Assembly (NCBI GenBank): GCA_018524725.1
Contig: JAEUWP010000375.1
Location: forward strand, 1 to 64,000
Length of the DNA: 64,000 nt
Origin: Podaxis mareebaensis
Taxonomy: Eukaryota > Basidiomycota > Agaricomycetes > Agaricales > Agaricaceae
Direction: 5' to 3'
The notes beneath the pieces are model-generated. The model was given only the letters and a program-made list of their open reading frames with translations, was not told the origin of the DNA and made no database searches. Positions 22,218-33,256 of this stretch are shown in pieces (position 1 is the stretch's first letter; the number at the start of each line of letters is the position of its first letter). A program made the position numbers and the translations under genes.

Positions 22218-22793
22218 ATGCATCTTCTTCCCTTTGTTTCTCTCTGTGTGGTGTTCGTCGCGCCCATTTATGTGGTACAGCCAGTTTCCCACACCATTGG
22301 ACACTATGGCAAACTGAGTTGCATGTTTCCTTAGGCCCCAGTATCTTGTGCACCTTGCTCTAGTGCCACTCCATTCTGGCACACATAGAATTTGGGCAGC
22401 ACGGACCACTTTTACACAACCAATACAGCAGAGATGAACAATGCCATCCAGCGCTTGGTATACAGCTTCGAGGGCAATACTGGGTTTATTTTTCCCAGCC
22501 CTACTAGTGGCGCAGTGCCTCTCTATCGCACTTGGAATGGCGGGATCAAAGACCACTTCTACACGACATCCTATCCTGAATCCTGGAACGCTATCAACAA
22601 TTTAGGCTACAGTGATGAGGGTGTTGCTGGCTATGTGTACAGCTCACTGCAATGCGGAGCTGTCCCACTCTATCGCATGTACAGCGGGGGTGCAACAGAC
22701 CACTTCTATACTATCAATGCTGCTGAACGGGACAATGCTGTTCGAAAATTGAGATATTCATATGAAGGAGTTACAGGGTACGTCTTGCCGTAA
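22218..22793 (+). pseudogene. DUF5648-type gene (copy A') with one nonsense codon
   Basis: The signal peptide MHLLPFVSLCVVFVAPI is followed by an intron ending in ttccttag (about 22321-22335), the conserved SCAPCSSA, and three repeats: TDHFYTTNTAEMNNAIQRL, KDHFYTTSYPESWNAINNLGY and TDHFYTINAAERDNAVRKL, ending in YVLP. One TAG at 22387-22389 breaks the first repeat where relatives have TGG (Trp). Everything after it is intact and CpG is normal. It is either a recent pseudogene or an allele-level lesion. It lies 130 bp from the left end of the giant transposon. Confidence 0.82.
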
Positions 22794-22924
22794 TAAGATG
22801 TCACAAGTAGAAATGGTTAGAACATGTGTTTTCATGTCTATCTTGATTTGTAAAGAGAATGTCACAAAAAGGAGAAAAGCCTGGCTGGAGTACTTCCTCC
22901 GACCCTTTGAAATCTGGATGTTCA

Positions 22925-23430
22925 CACCTGAGACCAATCAGACTTGGTACCCAGTACAGAGGGTGCCAAAGTTTTTATTTACGGGTTTGAATCGTGTTAC
23001 AAATCGAAATACAACACGTGTTTAATGACAGAAGTAGAATCAGGAAATTAATTGGAGCAGATCTCCGACTCAGCGTCCTGATTCAAAAACAATAGACACT
23101 TCCAATTTTGAAACTCATTATTGTCTCGTAACTCATAATCCATAAACATCATGACTTAGAACCTGTGAGAGAATGGGTTCTAATCCCATATTCATTGTAA
23201 GAGGAATAATCAGTGCAAAAATCGATGATTGCTACAGGGGTAGGATTGGTATTCTGATCCGATGCAATCCATGTACCAGAAACCGATTGCTGCCAAGATT
23301 TAGAATCGGTTCTGTGATTGGCATGAGGCACCGAGTGATTTGCTAATTCAAAATCGGTAGGTGATTAAGATTGAGTGGCCCATGAGTGGGCACAGGAGCA
23401 GGACAATCAATTGTTGACCCAAACTTGCAG
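22925..23430 (+). repeat. Left terminal inverted repeat of the 24-kb element
   Basis: Aligns with the reverse complement of 46430-46931 along its whole length with scattered mismatches. Shared landmarks are GGTACCCAGTACAGAGGGTG, AACACGTGTTTAATGACAGA, ACAATAGACACTTCCAATTT, GAGAGAATGGGTTCTAATC and CAGAAACCGATTGCTGCCAA. Confidence 0.9.
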
Positions 23431-23432
23431 CA

Positions 23433-24378
23433 GCAAGACATTAGCGTGCGGGCAGTAATGCGAAACTCATTGGATGAGTGAATATGCATTGTGAAGGGCG
23501 GCGTCTATGAGGTAACGAAAAAAAAATGCTTCTGCATACACTTCTAATTCACCTCTGTGTTTCTGTATGTACGCAAGGCTATTCATGGTGATTCCTCCTA
23601 TGTACAGCAGAGATTGCACTACAAACACAGCATACTCTTATTTGCAGTCATCCTGATCCGCTACAAGAAATTGTGTATCCTCCCCTTCGCTGTATCATCC
23701 TATAATAGAGTGATGGGCGTCAAAGAAGACTCAGGTCAGAACCTTTGTACTAACCGACATTTACTTCAAATCCAACGCTCTTCTCCTGCAGATCCTGACC
23801 ATTCCAGTGGCCATTAATCCCATATAGAGGTGCTATGGGTTCTCCAGATTTGGGAGGAGCATGGAACATGCAAAATTCGAAATTGTGTTTGTCAAAGAGC
23901 CGGACAGTAGCATGTTTCGGGTTTGATGCTGGCTCATCTCTTGATACATGTCCAACAGCACTAGTGAAATTATCAGATGGATTCCAAAGGAGGCGCAACT
24001 GGAAACGAACGTAAGGAGCGCAGATACGGGGCCATCTAACCCCTTGTCTTCCATATGTTTGAGAACCGCCAGCCAAATCGCTTTGAGATGTTCGTTGATA
24101 TCTGGCTCAATCTGCTTTAAAGTCTTCTGCTTCATGTTCCCCACTAGATATACTGTAACTGCAGCTTGAGTTTGCAATTCCATTTTCCCATAAGAGACGA
24201 AGTCAGTTGATGAGTAGTGACAAGTTGGAATGCAGCACGGGAGTTCTCGACACACTCATCAATGATCAGGTGCACCTAAAAGTTTATTTCACAAGTGACG
24301 GGCCTCAGGCCCTTGTTCGTCAAGTTTCTAGACAGCTTTTGGATGTATGGTTCATGCTTCGTTTATAGACTCACTGCG
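23433..24378. other. Region next to the left TIR, no intact gene
   Basis: A minus-strand frame near 24255-23833 gives QTQAAVTVYLVGNMKQKTLK and LKHMEDKGLDGPVSALLTF, which has a counterpart near the right end (KYMEDSRLDGPVCALL). It is a remnant of an unknown gene duplicated in inverted form. No start, splice pattern or family can be supported. Confidence 0.4.
23930..24100 (-). repeat. Inner inverted repeat, left copy
   Basis: Aligns with 46125-46310 in inverted orientation (shared core TCAAA.ATATGGAAGA and TTAGA.GGCCC.GTAT). It extends the terminal inverted repeat inward after a non-matching gap of ~500 bp on the left and ~120 bp on the right. Confidence 0.7.
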
Positions 24379-24749
24379 ATGCCTACCACTGCTCAACCTA
24401 AGTCCATCGCTGTTGCGGGCGACCTGACTGTCTTTATAGCAGAAATTGGCACTGTTGAAATGTTCTGCTCGAACCAGAAAGTGTTTGACTTGAAACCGAA
24501 GTATGCTCCGAGTACTATTGCAGCTTGTGATGTAATTGTCGCTATTGGCACAGAAGTGAGCTGCAATCAGCAAGGGAGGCATCGTGTCTGAAAGGAGGCT
24601 AACATACCCCATGGAATAATACAGTGCAGCTCCATGAATGGGATGGTAACTCTTTGAAGGAGATAGGCGTGCTTGAGAACAATCGGGCTCTGGTTTCTGC
24701 CTTGGCATTCTCGCTTGATGGGAAGTACCTTGTAGTCTTCTCTTGCTGA
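24379..24749 (+). pseudogene. Fragment of an actin-interacting protein 1 (AIP1/WDR1)-like WD40 gene
   Basis: The frame from 24379 reads PKSIAVAGDLTVFIAEIGTV, then SNQKVFDLKPKYAPSTIAAC and VAIGTE. After a degenerate intron region it continues NTVQLHEWDGNSLKEIGVLE and LVSALAFSLDGKYLV, then a stop. This is the second beta-propeller of AIP1, a cofilin-assisting actin disassembly factor. Only about 120 of the ~600 residues are present and the rest of the gene is absent on both sides, so it is a host gene fragment captured by the transposon. Confidence 0.65.
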
Positions 24750-25673
24750 GACCTCATCATCGTCAGTGGTGTGCGAACTTGCGCCACGTTATGGATACGC
24801 TGCGGTGATTTTGGGTATCTGGTCGTTGTCTGTGACGCATGAGATGATCCTGAAGTCAGTGGCCTTATCCTGGCAATGGCGCGACGAGATCCGCCTTCTT
24901 ATGCAAGTTGGTGTGAATGTGAGGAGTGATATCAGCAAGGTCAGGGAGACTATCTGCACTATTGTTAAGACAGCCCAAATCAGCTAGACTTGAGGCATGC
25001 TAAAGAGCAATGGGTGCATCAAACCAAGGATGTTAAACACCTTCTCCTTGGACGAGAAGGCCCTGAGCCAGTAGCCCTCAAGTTCATGCACGACAATGTC
25101 GGTGGGAGCCATGAGGCAGTGCCACGAGCTCATCTACAAAGAATGTCAGTCTCGATAACGCTAGGGAAGTACCCAAAGACCGCACCAACCAAATCGCTTG
25201 TCCCTTGAGTTGTTGGGTTCCGAGATCGGTAAGGATAGACGTCAGTGGGGTGTGGTTAAGGCAGTTGACGGTCTCAAGACTAAAGACATGGTCGTGAATA
25301 CATGGAAAGATCAAGAGGAAAAGATGCACCAGTGTGCAGGTGTACAAAAGTGACTCCATTTTGTAATGAGTCGAAGACAGTCAACCCCACAAATTTGAGA
25401 ACCATCCAATGCTAGTTGTATGAGATTCTCCTATGAGTAAAATCAGAGTCAGTGGATGGTTCGTAATAAAGTATTATGCTTAGGCAAAAACAATTGAGCT
25501 ATTTGATATATGACAAAAACCAAATGTTAAAGGTGCAAAATGCGAGACACTTCGGACCAGGATGAGTACCTATGAATAACTACTAAAGACTTTCAACTTT
25601 TACTGACTCCACTCTGCTGAGGCGTCAAAACTCCATACTAGGACAGTCACGGAATACATAATCACAATTCCTG
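24750..25673. other. No recognisable gene
   Basis: Several short frames on both strands, none with family signature or consistent splicing. Possibly the decayed flank of the captured fragment and the 3' flank of the transposase. Confidence 0.4.
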
Positions 25674-28600
25674 TCAAGCCATTAGTGAGAATGATACATA
25701 GGAAACCAAACATCCCACCTCTGTTACAGCTTTCATAATCAGGCTCTTGCTATTCCATGGGCGAGCAAAAGTGCCATAAATTACCAGCTCTGAGCTTGAC
25801 AATATTTCCACCTCGTCCTTCAACTGTCGCGACCAGATGGAGGCTCCGAACTGAGGATATTCTGCGAGAATCCAGTGGTACTCCTTCTTCTGATGTCGGT
25901 GGATGGCAATATAGAACCCGGGTTCTGTCCCAACCGGAACAAAGATAGAACGAATGACAGTGGGCACCAATTCATTCAGGTCAGCACAGAAGTAGAAGAT
26001 GTGGCTATCCTGCTGAGTTCTCGAGAACGTTGAGAACTCCTTCCCATTCACGGCACATCTCGTATACTCAACAATTGATCAGCATGAAGTTGGCACAATG
26101 GAGCAAAAACGATTATAAATGGCCTCATCCATCAGAGTCTCCTTGCCTAGGCCAATGGTGCAGGCGTTATGCGAGAATGATTGACTGTCAACAACAAGTG
26201 TTCCAATTTTTGCAGAAGGAAAGCACTTGTCAAAAACCTCGAGCGCCTGTTCAATCAAGCTTGAGTTCTTAGGCTTGACACAGTGCAAAGCAACCCGGAG
26301 TTGAGAGCCTGCATAGAATGACTTGACCATTGTTTTTTCAAGCGCTCCTGGGAGATGTTAATATCAGCTGTCTCTCCTTGAGTTGATTTGACACACCTGG
26401 TTTGTAATTTATGTTCAGTTTTTGGAGCATGCCAATCAACCGCTCAATGGGAAACATCCACCATCCATGAATTGGCCCAAACAGATGAAGGAACCGATCT
26501 AGGTGAAGAGCATTATGATGAATCGGGTGGAGGTTGATGCTAGGACGAAGTTCCTGGACTGATACAATGTAAGCGTGCATGAAGTGAAGATATCCATCCA
26601 CATGCACTGGGGTGATAGCATGAGAAGTAGCATATCGAATGGCGATAGAGAGAAGGATTGTGCTGTGGATGACTGCTAGCCGATCTTTGTCAACAGCTTC
26701 CCCAGCCTCCCCAGCCCAGAGCTTGAGCATTGAAACCAGAAGGTCAAATTCAATGCATGCTCTCCATTCATCAGCTTTCAGTTTTCCATGAGTGGGTGTT
26801 CCGAAGTTGGCTGGTGGGCATGTCTTCCAAGCGGGACGACTTGTTGACTTGATGTCCAGATGAATCTGCTGAAGTTCGTGTAAACTGAGTAGTGGTGGCT
26901 CGAGAGGTAACACGTCGAAATCAATTTGAGCAAGATCTTCTGGGATGGTGTGGATATTTTGTACCGCGGAGGTTGACTTTTGAGGGGTTGCGGAAGTCTA
27001 GCTGCAAGTTAGACAAAGGGAAGAAAAGGCACAACTCCACATACCAGTAAGGCAGAAATATAATCCTTCTTCTTCAGATTAGGCCGCTGGACTTTATGAG
27101 CCACTTGCTGTTCCTCACAGAGTTCTCGCAGGACGGGGATAGTGAGTTTACGGAGGTTTGACATAGTCGGAGTTGATGAAAGGACTTCACAACCGTGCTG
27201 CATGTTCTTCTCTCTTGGGGCATCTGAGTGAAAATCAAGATCGTCATAGTTAGGTTCCTCCCAATTCATTCCGACAATGACCTGGAAATGGTGCTTTACA
27301 AGGCCAAGAAAGAGATTGTGCATGCCATCAATAACGACGTATCTGGTCGGGTCCCAGTAGGACAGGTGAAGTAGCTCGGACCAGCGGACTCCATTGACTT
27401 TGTATAATTTCACACAATGAGACCTGTTAGGAGCTTCTCACCATGCAATTGCAGCCCTGCGATACTCATCCAGAGTCACGGGCCTCCAAGCCTGACTAGT
27501 GCGGTCAACATTGTTGATGTTGGCCCTTAGCAAGTGACATAGAGAGCAGAATTGCGTAGCAGAATGGGAAGCACACCCACAAATTTTACGGGAGCCAGGA
27601 AGATCATTGATACTTGGAATCAGAGCTTCTCGAGATCGGCGACCTCCCGGAAACTCGTAAGTGCGAGTGAACCATGTACCTTCATGGTAGCAAGTATTGA
27701 GGGTGTCGATGAGGGGGATAAGATAAGGGTTAAGAGCGTCTGCCGCCGGTTGTTTGGGCCCAGGAATGATACCGACAAGATATATGTTTTCTGGCTTGTA
27801 ACGAAGTTCTGGCGGAAGACTGAGGCAGAGCATCACAAGAACGCCAGCCGAGGCAGATTTCCCAGCCGCCTTATTATGGAATGGGTTGAAGGCATCATAA
27901 CTAAGGCTCCAAACACTCCGTATTTCGTCCTGGGACTCAAGAAAGATATTTCCGGCTGAATCATGGAATTCCCAGAGACCCTGACTTTGATTGATGTCTC
28001 GAATTGGTCCGTCTCCTTGGATTCAGCGATTGGTTGAACATATGGCTGCTTCAATACCAGGGCAGGAGTAAAAGGCTCCAAGGAATGCAGTAAAGCTTTG
28101 CATTGCATACGGACGAATAGGGGTATGAACACTGTAACCTTTCTTGACACCAAGTTTACAGAGGCGAGCATGACAAGGGGGGCTGTCCGGGAAGCGCGAA
28201 GACGTACATCGAGCAGGATAAACATCAATTCCATCCCGATGTGTAGGGGGGTAAAGTGTATGGCAGGATGGACAAGCAGCGTATACTGTGACGCAGAGAT
28301 CAAGGGGGAAGATCTTGCGTGCAGCCCGGATGTCAACTGGAATACTGTCGATTATGGCGTTCTGACCAGGATCTGCTACCGAAGCTTTCAGCACCAGCTT
28401 GAGCATTTGTAGGCAGAAGTTAGCCGTGGATCTAGAGCATGCAATGAGGAGGTTTAGAGCCGTGGCCATGAAGAAAACGATTATAAGGATGGGATCGGCC
28501 CGGGACAATGAAGAGTTGAAATGACAATCTGTGTATTCCAATTTGAGATAAAGAGGATTCCAGAGACGACAATCACTCACTCGTGTCGCATACATTGCTG

Positions 28601-29168
28601 GAGTTCGACGATGAAGAAATCAATCGATTCAGCATCTCCAAGCAATGCGTCAGCTGCAGAAGCATCCCCCCGATTATTTCTATACAGGCATCTATCATCA
28701 GCAAGCAACTGGGTTGACTGTGATCGGATGAATGCGCAAGTTGAAGCTCGAGATCCAAATAATAATTTCTCTCCCTTTCGAAATAAGAACAAGCTTCCGA
28801 GGCAGTTTGGAATCGAGTGGATGAAGATGAGGGGGCACCCCCTTTCCAATATTCTAGCTCGCGTTTTAGAGGAACTGTCCTGGCCTTGATAGAGTCGTGG
28901 AGTTCTAGTAGCTTGGAAAAGGGCGATGGTTCTGTCAGAGATCAGCAAACAGATCTTGTGCTAAACGAACAATTTATTCACCTGGAAGGGCCAATGTAGG
29001 GTTGTCCAAAGTGAGACGGCTCATTGAGGCCGAGGCTTCACCGAGAGCTGTTCTGTTCAGCGCCTGCGCTTCTTCTGCGTGAAGGATTTGGTCTGACTTG
29101 GGTATGGCTTTTCCATTGCAGCAAGGGCAATGGCAAAGAGCTAACGTGTGCGTGTTGTATCTGCCCAT
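25674..29168 (-). pseudogene. Tnp2-family (CACTA) transposase, nonsense-damaged
   Basis: Catalyses cut-and-paste movement of CACTA elements. The N-terminus MGRYNTHTLALCHCPCCNGK is a zinc-binding type; exon 2 continues EPSPFSKLLELHDSIKART. The core shows CPSCHTLYPPTHRDGIDVYP, SYDAFNPFHNKAAGKSASAG, RYKPENIYLVGIIPGPKQP and CSLCHLL. Then come NGVRWSELLHLSYWDPTRYV and DGMHNLFLGLVKHHF, a SAP-like stretch (LRKLTIPVLRELCEEQQV) and the C-terminal FGPIHGWWMFPIERLIGMLQ. A last part has AVNGKEFSTFSRTQQDSHIF. Two in-frame TGA codons, at 28023-28025 and 27438-27440, stand where related proteins usually have Arg, as from CGA. Some borders, chiefly around 28580 and 26900, are uncertain. Confidence 0.8.
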
Positions 29169-30115
29169 CAAGGAGAGATGTGGGTAGCAGGAAGCAAAAG
29201 GAGGTAGCAGTGGGCGTGATATTCGAAGTGAAGTTCCTTTGTGCTGAACTAGGCAGCTATTGTGCACGTCTCGCTTGGATACATGGGACGAGGTTTCCAA
29301 TCACTTGCATACACAACACCAATTTAAAACTAGGCAATGAAGAACAACAGGAGTCTTCAATTGCATTTGGTGATTGTCAGGTACACTCGGATGCCTCATT
29401 TCAAGCCACGTGGATATGGAGACCCTGAGAGCCGTCCAGAGAGCCCTGTGCTTCGAGAGATCGTGAAGATGAGCCCAAAGTGGATACGTAGGTGGGTGGA
29501 AGTGCATTTTGAGGCAGTCGGCGACATTCAAGGTCGGCACCAAGGTTTGAGTTGGCGAAGATCGTGTGTGGAAGATCCACAACACAACCATCGGGAGAAA
29601 AGCAACAGTGTTCGGTAAAACCAAGACACTGTGCCTCTTGCAACACGCAATAGCCTGGGGTGGAGGGCCAACATTTGAGTGGACTGAGAAGATGGATGTG
29701 TTAGGAGGCTGAGCAGGTTCGAAGATTGATGAGCGGGCTCAGAATAGTGGTTGATCAGTGCACCCGCTCACTTTTCCACGAGGTTTGATCGCCGAATTCT
29801 GATGCCCACTCAGCGACTGGCTAATGACATCTCTCCTTTGCCTATGTCGTATCTTTGTCCCCACCTTTGTGCAATGGATTTTCCGAGCACGATAGCCTGT
29901 TGTGGTTGTACCGTGCAGGTGGACGCACCGACTCATTTTCTCATATGTTCATCATTACCTCTGCTCTCGGCTTTGTGCAAATGGATTTTCCGAGCATCAC
30001 AAATCATCGTGGTTTACCACACAGTTAAGCCTGGATGTTCATCTCAGTATACAACACACTTGCGGCGAATGTGCATCAATTCAGGTTAACAGCACTGAAT
30101 TAGTACAGTACTAAG
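29169..30115. other. Gene-poor spacer with a dispersed repeat fragment
   Basis: No gene. The part 29870-30080 resembles, in inverted form, the sequence at 38300-38400 just before the large agaric ORF (shared GGATT.TCC.AGCA and TTGTGGTT motifs). It also contains two copies of TGGATTTTCCGAGCA. Confidence 0.45.
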
Positions 30116-31428
30116 TCAAGGACGCCTACACGGTCGAAAACTTGGCATGAATGTATCCATTGACCAAGTTCCATGGCACGTCTCCAAAAACATTAACCCT
30201 GGTAATTTCATCTTCAACTTACGAGCAAACTCCCTCTCCTCATCTATTTCTGTCCTACATGTATATGCAGTAACCTTGATTTCACTCACAAGTGGGAAGT
30301 CATCAAGCAAGCAAAGAATATAATTCTATACATTGGGGTAAGTTCCAATTTTTTCTTGAATCGGCTGAATCACTCACGTAGACAGGCGTTGTCAACTCAT
30401 CCAAATGAAGCGCCAAAGTTTCCAAAGATGCTACGCCCTTTGCCCGCAAGGCACATGAGCACATAAAGTTGTCTGACATAGAACAATGCCTTGAAAGGCC
30501 TGCCGGAAACTCGAATTCGACCTTCATCTTCTGACGGGTGAGGTGAGTGGAGAACCGTCTGAATGTGCTGGCCATGTCTTTGATCTTCTTGCAGAATGCA
30601 GGTGTTTCTGGTTCTTTGAAAGGAGTCAGAATACTCCATGGCTCCTGTCCGTTGATACACAAGCAGCTTAGAGCCAGAGGCTCCCTCGATTCCCAAACAA
30701 AATCGGGAGAAGTTGTCAGGTATCGAAGGAACGGTGGAACCTTATTCGCAATTCTGGCACGCTTTTTCTGCTTTTGCTGGGTAGTCAATATCCATCGTGT
30801 GTATGGACGTATTGTCACAAGAGAAGTCAGGCTGGAGTGGCACTTGTAGAAGGAAGGGTCAATCAAAATATGATGATCGCTGATTAGCCACATGGAGTAG
30901 AGGCCCTGGAGTTGGATGTCTTCCCAATGGAATGAAGGATGACAGGGGTGGACGTGAATCCATAACATGGAGGGGAAGGGATTGTTGAGCAACAGTTGGA
31001 GGACATTGGTTTTTTGGCAGCCGCTGATGCAGTAGAAAGCCGTACTGAGCTCAATGCAGTGAGCGCGGAGGATAGGGGTGCCAGTGTGCCGCTCTGGTGC
31101 ATCCTCTCGAAATGTAAGTGCCCGCTGTGGAGGTTTTCTGTCGTCGCATAGAAGTTCTACATTATCTAACGCTGCCTTTGTCCCGATAGCATTCCATAAA
31201 TCATCAAGAGTGGGAGCCACACGAGGATGCTGGAGTAGGTCGAGCTCTTCAGAATGGAGCCGGATCTTAATGGTGGAGATAGAGAGCGCGCGCCACATGA
31301 TCTGGCAGATGCTATGATTGAAGGAAAGCAGTGCCCAGAAATCACAATCAACGGTGATTTTCATAGTGACCTCGGGCAGGGGGAAAAAGGTGGCGAGGAA
31401 AAAGGGGTCAGTTTCGTTGATACAGTGA

Positions 31429-33024
31429 GCAACAAAACTGTTCCAATGTTTGGAAATTTTAGAAAGAAATTACAATATCTCTGAACTGGTTAAGGTGACT
31501 ACCTCCAGAATATTTCTGAGAATAGCCTAGTTTCTTAACTTTGATCCCCTCAAGTTTTATTATGTAATTACTTTAGCCTCATTTAATATCAATTATTGGG
31601 TCAATATTACTCATTGGAACAGTTTTGTTGCCAATGTTCTGGTACATACATACAAGGGTATAATTAGTACTTGGTGTATCCTCTATTAGCCCTTATCACT
31701 GCCTCTATCCTCTTAGGCATACTTTCAATCAACTTCTGACACTCAGAAGCTAGTATGTCATTCCACTGGTCCTGTACTCTCTCCCATAGTTTATTTATTC
31801 TCTTGGGTGGAGATTTATACTCTCCTAGTTTTTTCTTGAGGTAATCCTATAAGTGTTCAATGGAATTGAGGTATAGAGACTGTACTGGCCATGAAAGAAC
31901 CTTGAATTGGTTTTCCTAAAACCAGGCTATAGCTTTTTTGCTCCTGTGCTTGGGATTATTATCTTGTTGAAAAATTATTTCATCCTTCTCCAGCCCATAC
32001 CACTTCACAGTCCTCCCAAGTTCATCTTCCAAAATGTTCACATAGAGGTTATCATCCATTTTCCCATCAATCTTGGTTGCAAACCTAGTTCCATCCCACA
32101 ACATGCAGCTCCAAATCATGAGTAATCCTCCTCCAAACTTGACTATTCCCTCTATCAACCTATTACTAAGGTCCTCTCCTAGCCTTTTCCATTTCTGCTT
32201 CCTACCATCTGACTCCAACCTATTGATCTTAGTCTCATCAGACCATATAACCTTCTTCCAGTCCTCCAGGGTCCAATGCTGGTGTACCAAAGCAAAGTCC
32301 ACTCCTTCCCTCCTATGCCTAGTACTAAGGAAGGACTTTTTCTTCTTCACTATAGCTTTGCAACCTGCCTTCTTTAAGTGTCTTCTGACAGTCTGAGATG
32401 GGACTGATGTCCCATTCACCCTACTCAGTGACTTGGTCACATCCTGGGCAGTATCAGCCTTGCCAGAGCCAATAAGATGAAGGGCATGTCTAATATTGGC
32501 AGAAGTGAGTTTCTGAGGATGGCCTCCAGGGTTGTAGGAAATTGTGGGAAAGTGCTGAGAGCATAGCCTGGAGATAGAGGACTTGGAAACACCAGTAGTA
32601 GTATAGATCTGAGCATATGTTTTATCATCAGAAAGCATAGAGAGGATAGTAGCCTTAGTAGAGGAGGAGAGAGAGTGCATGATACACAGAAGGGGTAAGA
32701 CCTGATGGAAAATGCTTGTCATCAGGTCTATAGATACAAGAGGAGTGATTAGCTACATAATCTTGTTGAATGCAATCAACAAAGTCACATAAACTATTTG
32801 TCTTTTCCTGCTTCATAGTCTGCAACAAAACTGTTCCAATGAGTAGTATTAATTAATTAATGCATATTAAATGGAACTAGAAGAGTTATGTCATTATACT
32901 TGATGGCATCAATGGTGACATAATAGGCTATATATATAAATATTTTCAGAGAAACTGCTTTAGCTGATCTAGAGAAATATTAATTTCTTTCCAAAAGTTC
33001 TAAACATTGGAACAGTTTTGTTGC
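31429..33024. repeat. Four copies of a 20-bp motif in the Tc1 ends
   Basis: GCAACAAAACTGTTCCAATG occurs exactly at 31429-31448 (+), 31612-31631 (-), 32822-32841 (+) and 33005-33024 (-). Each end thus carries an outer and an inner copy facing each other. Paired sites of this kind are transposase-binding repeats in IR/DR-type Tc1 elements, but there they are usually in direct, not inverted, order. Confidence 0.85.
31664..32722 (-). pseudogene. Tc1-like DD34E transposase with two stop codons
   Basis: N-terminal helix-turn-helix domains are visible (DDKTYAQIYTTTGVSKSSIS and TSANIRHALHLI), then the catalytic domain: WSDETKINRL (first Asp), FQQDNNPKHRSKKAIAWF (second Asp), and LNSIEHL with the Glu 34 residues further on, hence DD34E. 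The frame is interrupted by TAG at 31916-31918 and 31847-31849, and the family motif SPDLNPIE has changed to SLYLNSIE. The first 268 codons are open. An inner ATG at MHSLSSSTKAT may be the native start. Confidence 0.9.
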
Positions 33025-33256
33025 TCACTGTATTTGCACCAAGTGTGAGCTTCAAAGCATTGAAGGAGTTCTGAAGTACCCCTCTTTCCTCCAGCCTCGG
33101 GCAGTATGCTTCCACTCCAGAGCCAATGAAGCGACTGTCTGCTTCCATCAACGCGATCAACCCGTGATCATCTATGATGTGGAAAATACGGAGCAGCAGT
33201 TCATCGGGCAGCATGCGAAGTGATAACCCCTGTTTGCTGTCCCTTTCTGCTTTCAT

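Larger units (their letters stand above)
13882..22255. other. CpG-free decayed island
   Basis: By direct reading no CG dinucleotide occurs in 13882-16860, in 18180-18753 or in 20121-22255. The only CpGs in the island lie inside the two inserted LTRs. Flanking genes have ordinary CpG. GC content is not extreme, so this is loss of CpG rather than simple AT drift, as expected from long cytosine methylation and deamination. The island coincides with duplicated, dead DUF5648-type genes. Confidence 0.85.
31423..33030 (-). mobile_element. Tc1/mariner element, 1608 bp, TA target duplication
   Basis: Terminal inverted repeats begin CAGTGAGCAACAAAACTGTT and extend for about 50 bp at high identity, with a second inner repeat 180 bp further in at both ends. 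TA flanks it at 31421-31422 and 33031-33032. It encodes a DD34E transposase with two stop codons. By direct reading there is not one CpG in the whole element, while the F-box exon on either side has normal CpG. Confidence 0.93.
30116..33256 (-). pseudogene. F-box protein gene, split by a Tc1/mariner element
   Basis: Exon 1 starts MKAERDSKQGLSLRMLPDEL with the F-box LPDELLLRIFHIIDDHGLI, which normally docks SKP1 of an SCF ubiquitin ligase. After ~75 codons the frame reaches the TA target site of the Tc1 element (31423-33030). Removing the element and one TA copy restores the frame exactly: KLTLGAN continues into INETDPFFLATFF and on through FWALLSFNHSICQIMWRALS. A 53-nt intron (about 30379-30327) then joins LTTPVY to NYILCLLDDFPLVSEIKVTA and the end RPCRRP. 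The body has the leucine-rich spacing of agaric F-box/LRR proteins. No other break was seen, so the insertion alone inactivates it. Confidence 0.8.

Noticed and set aside
14161..22793. Classical repeat-induced point mutation as the cause of the decay
   Set aside because: The loss appears confined to CpG; general C-to-T change in other contexts was not evident by eye, so CpG methylation is the simpler explanation, though counts are needed.
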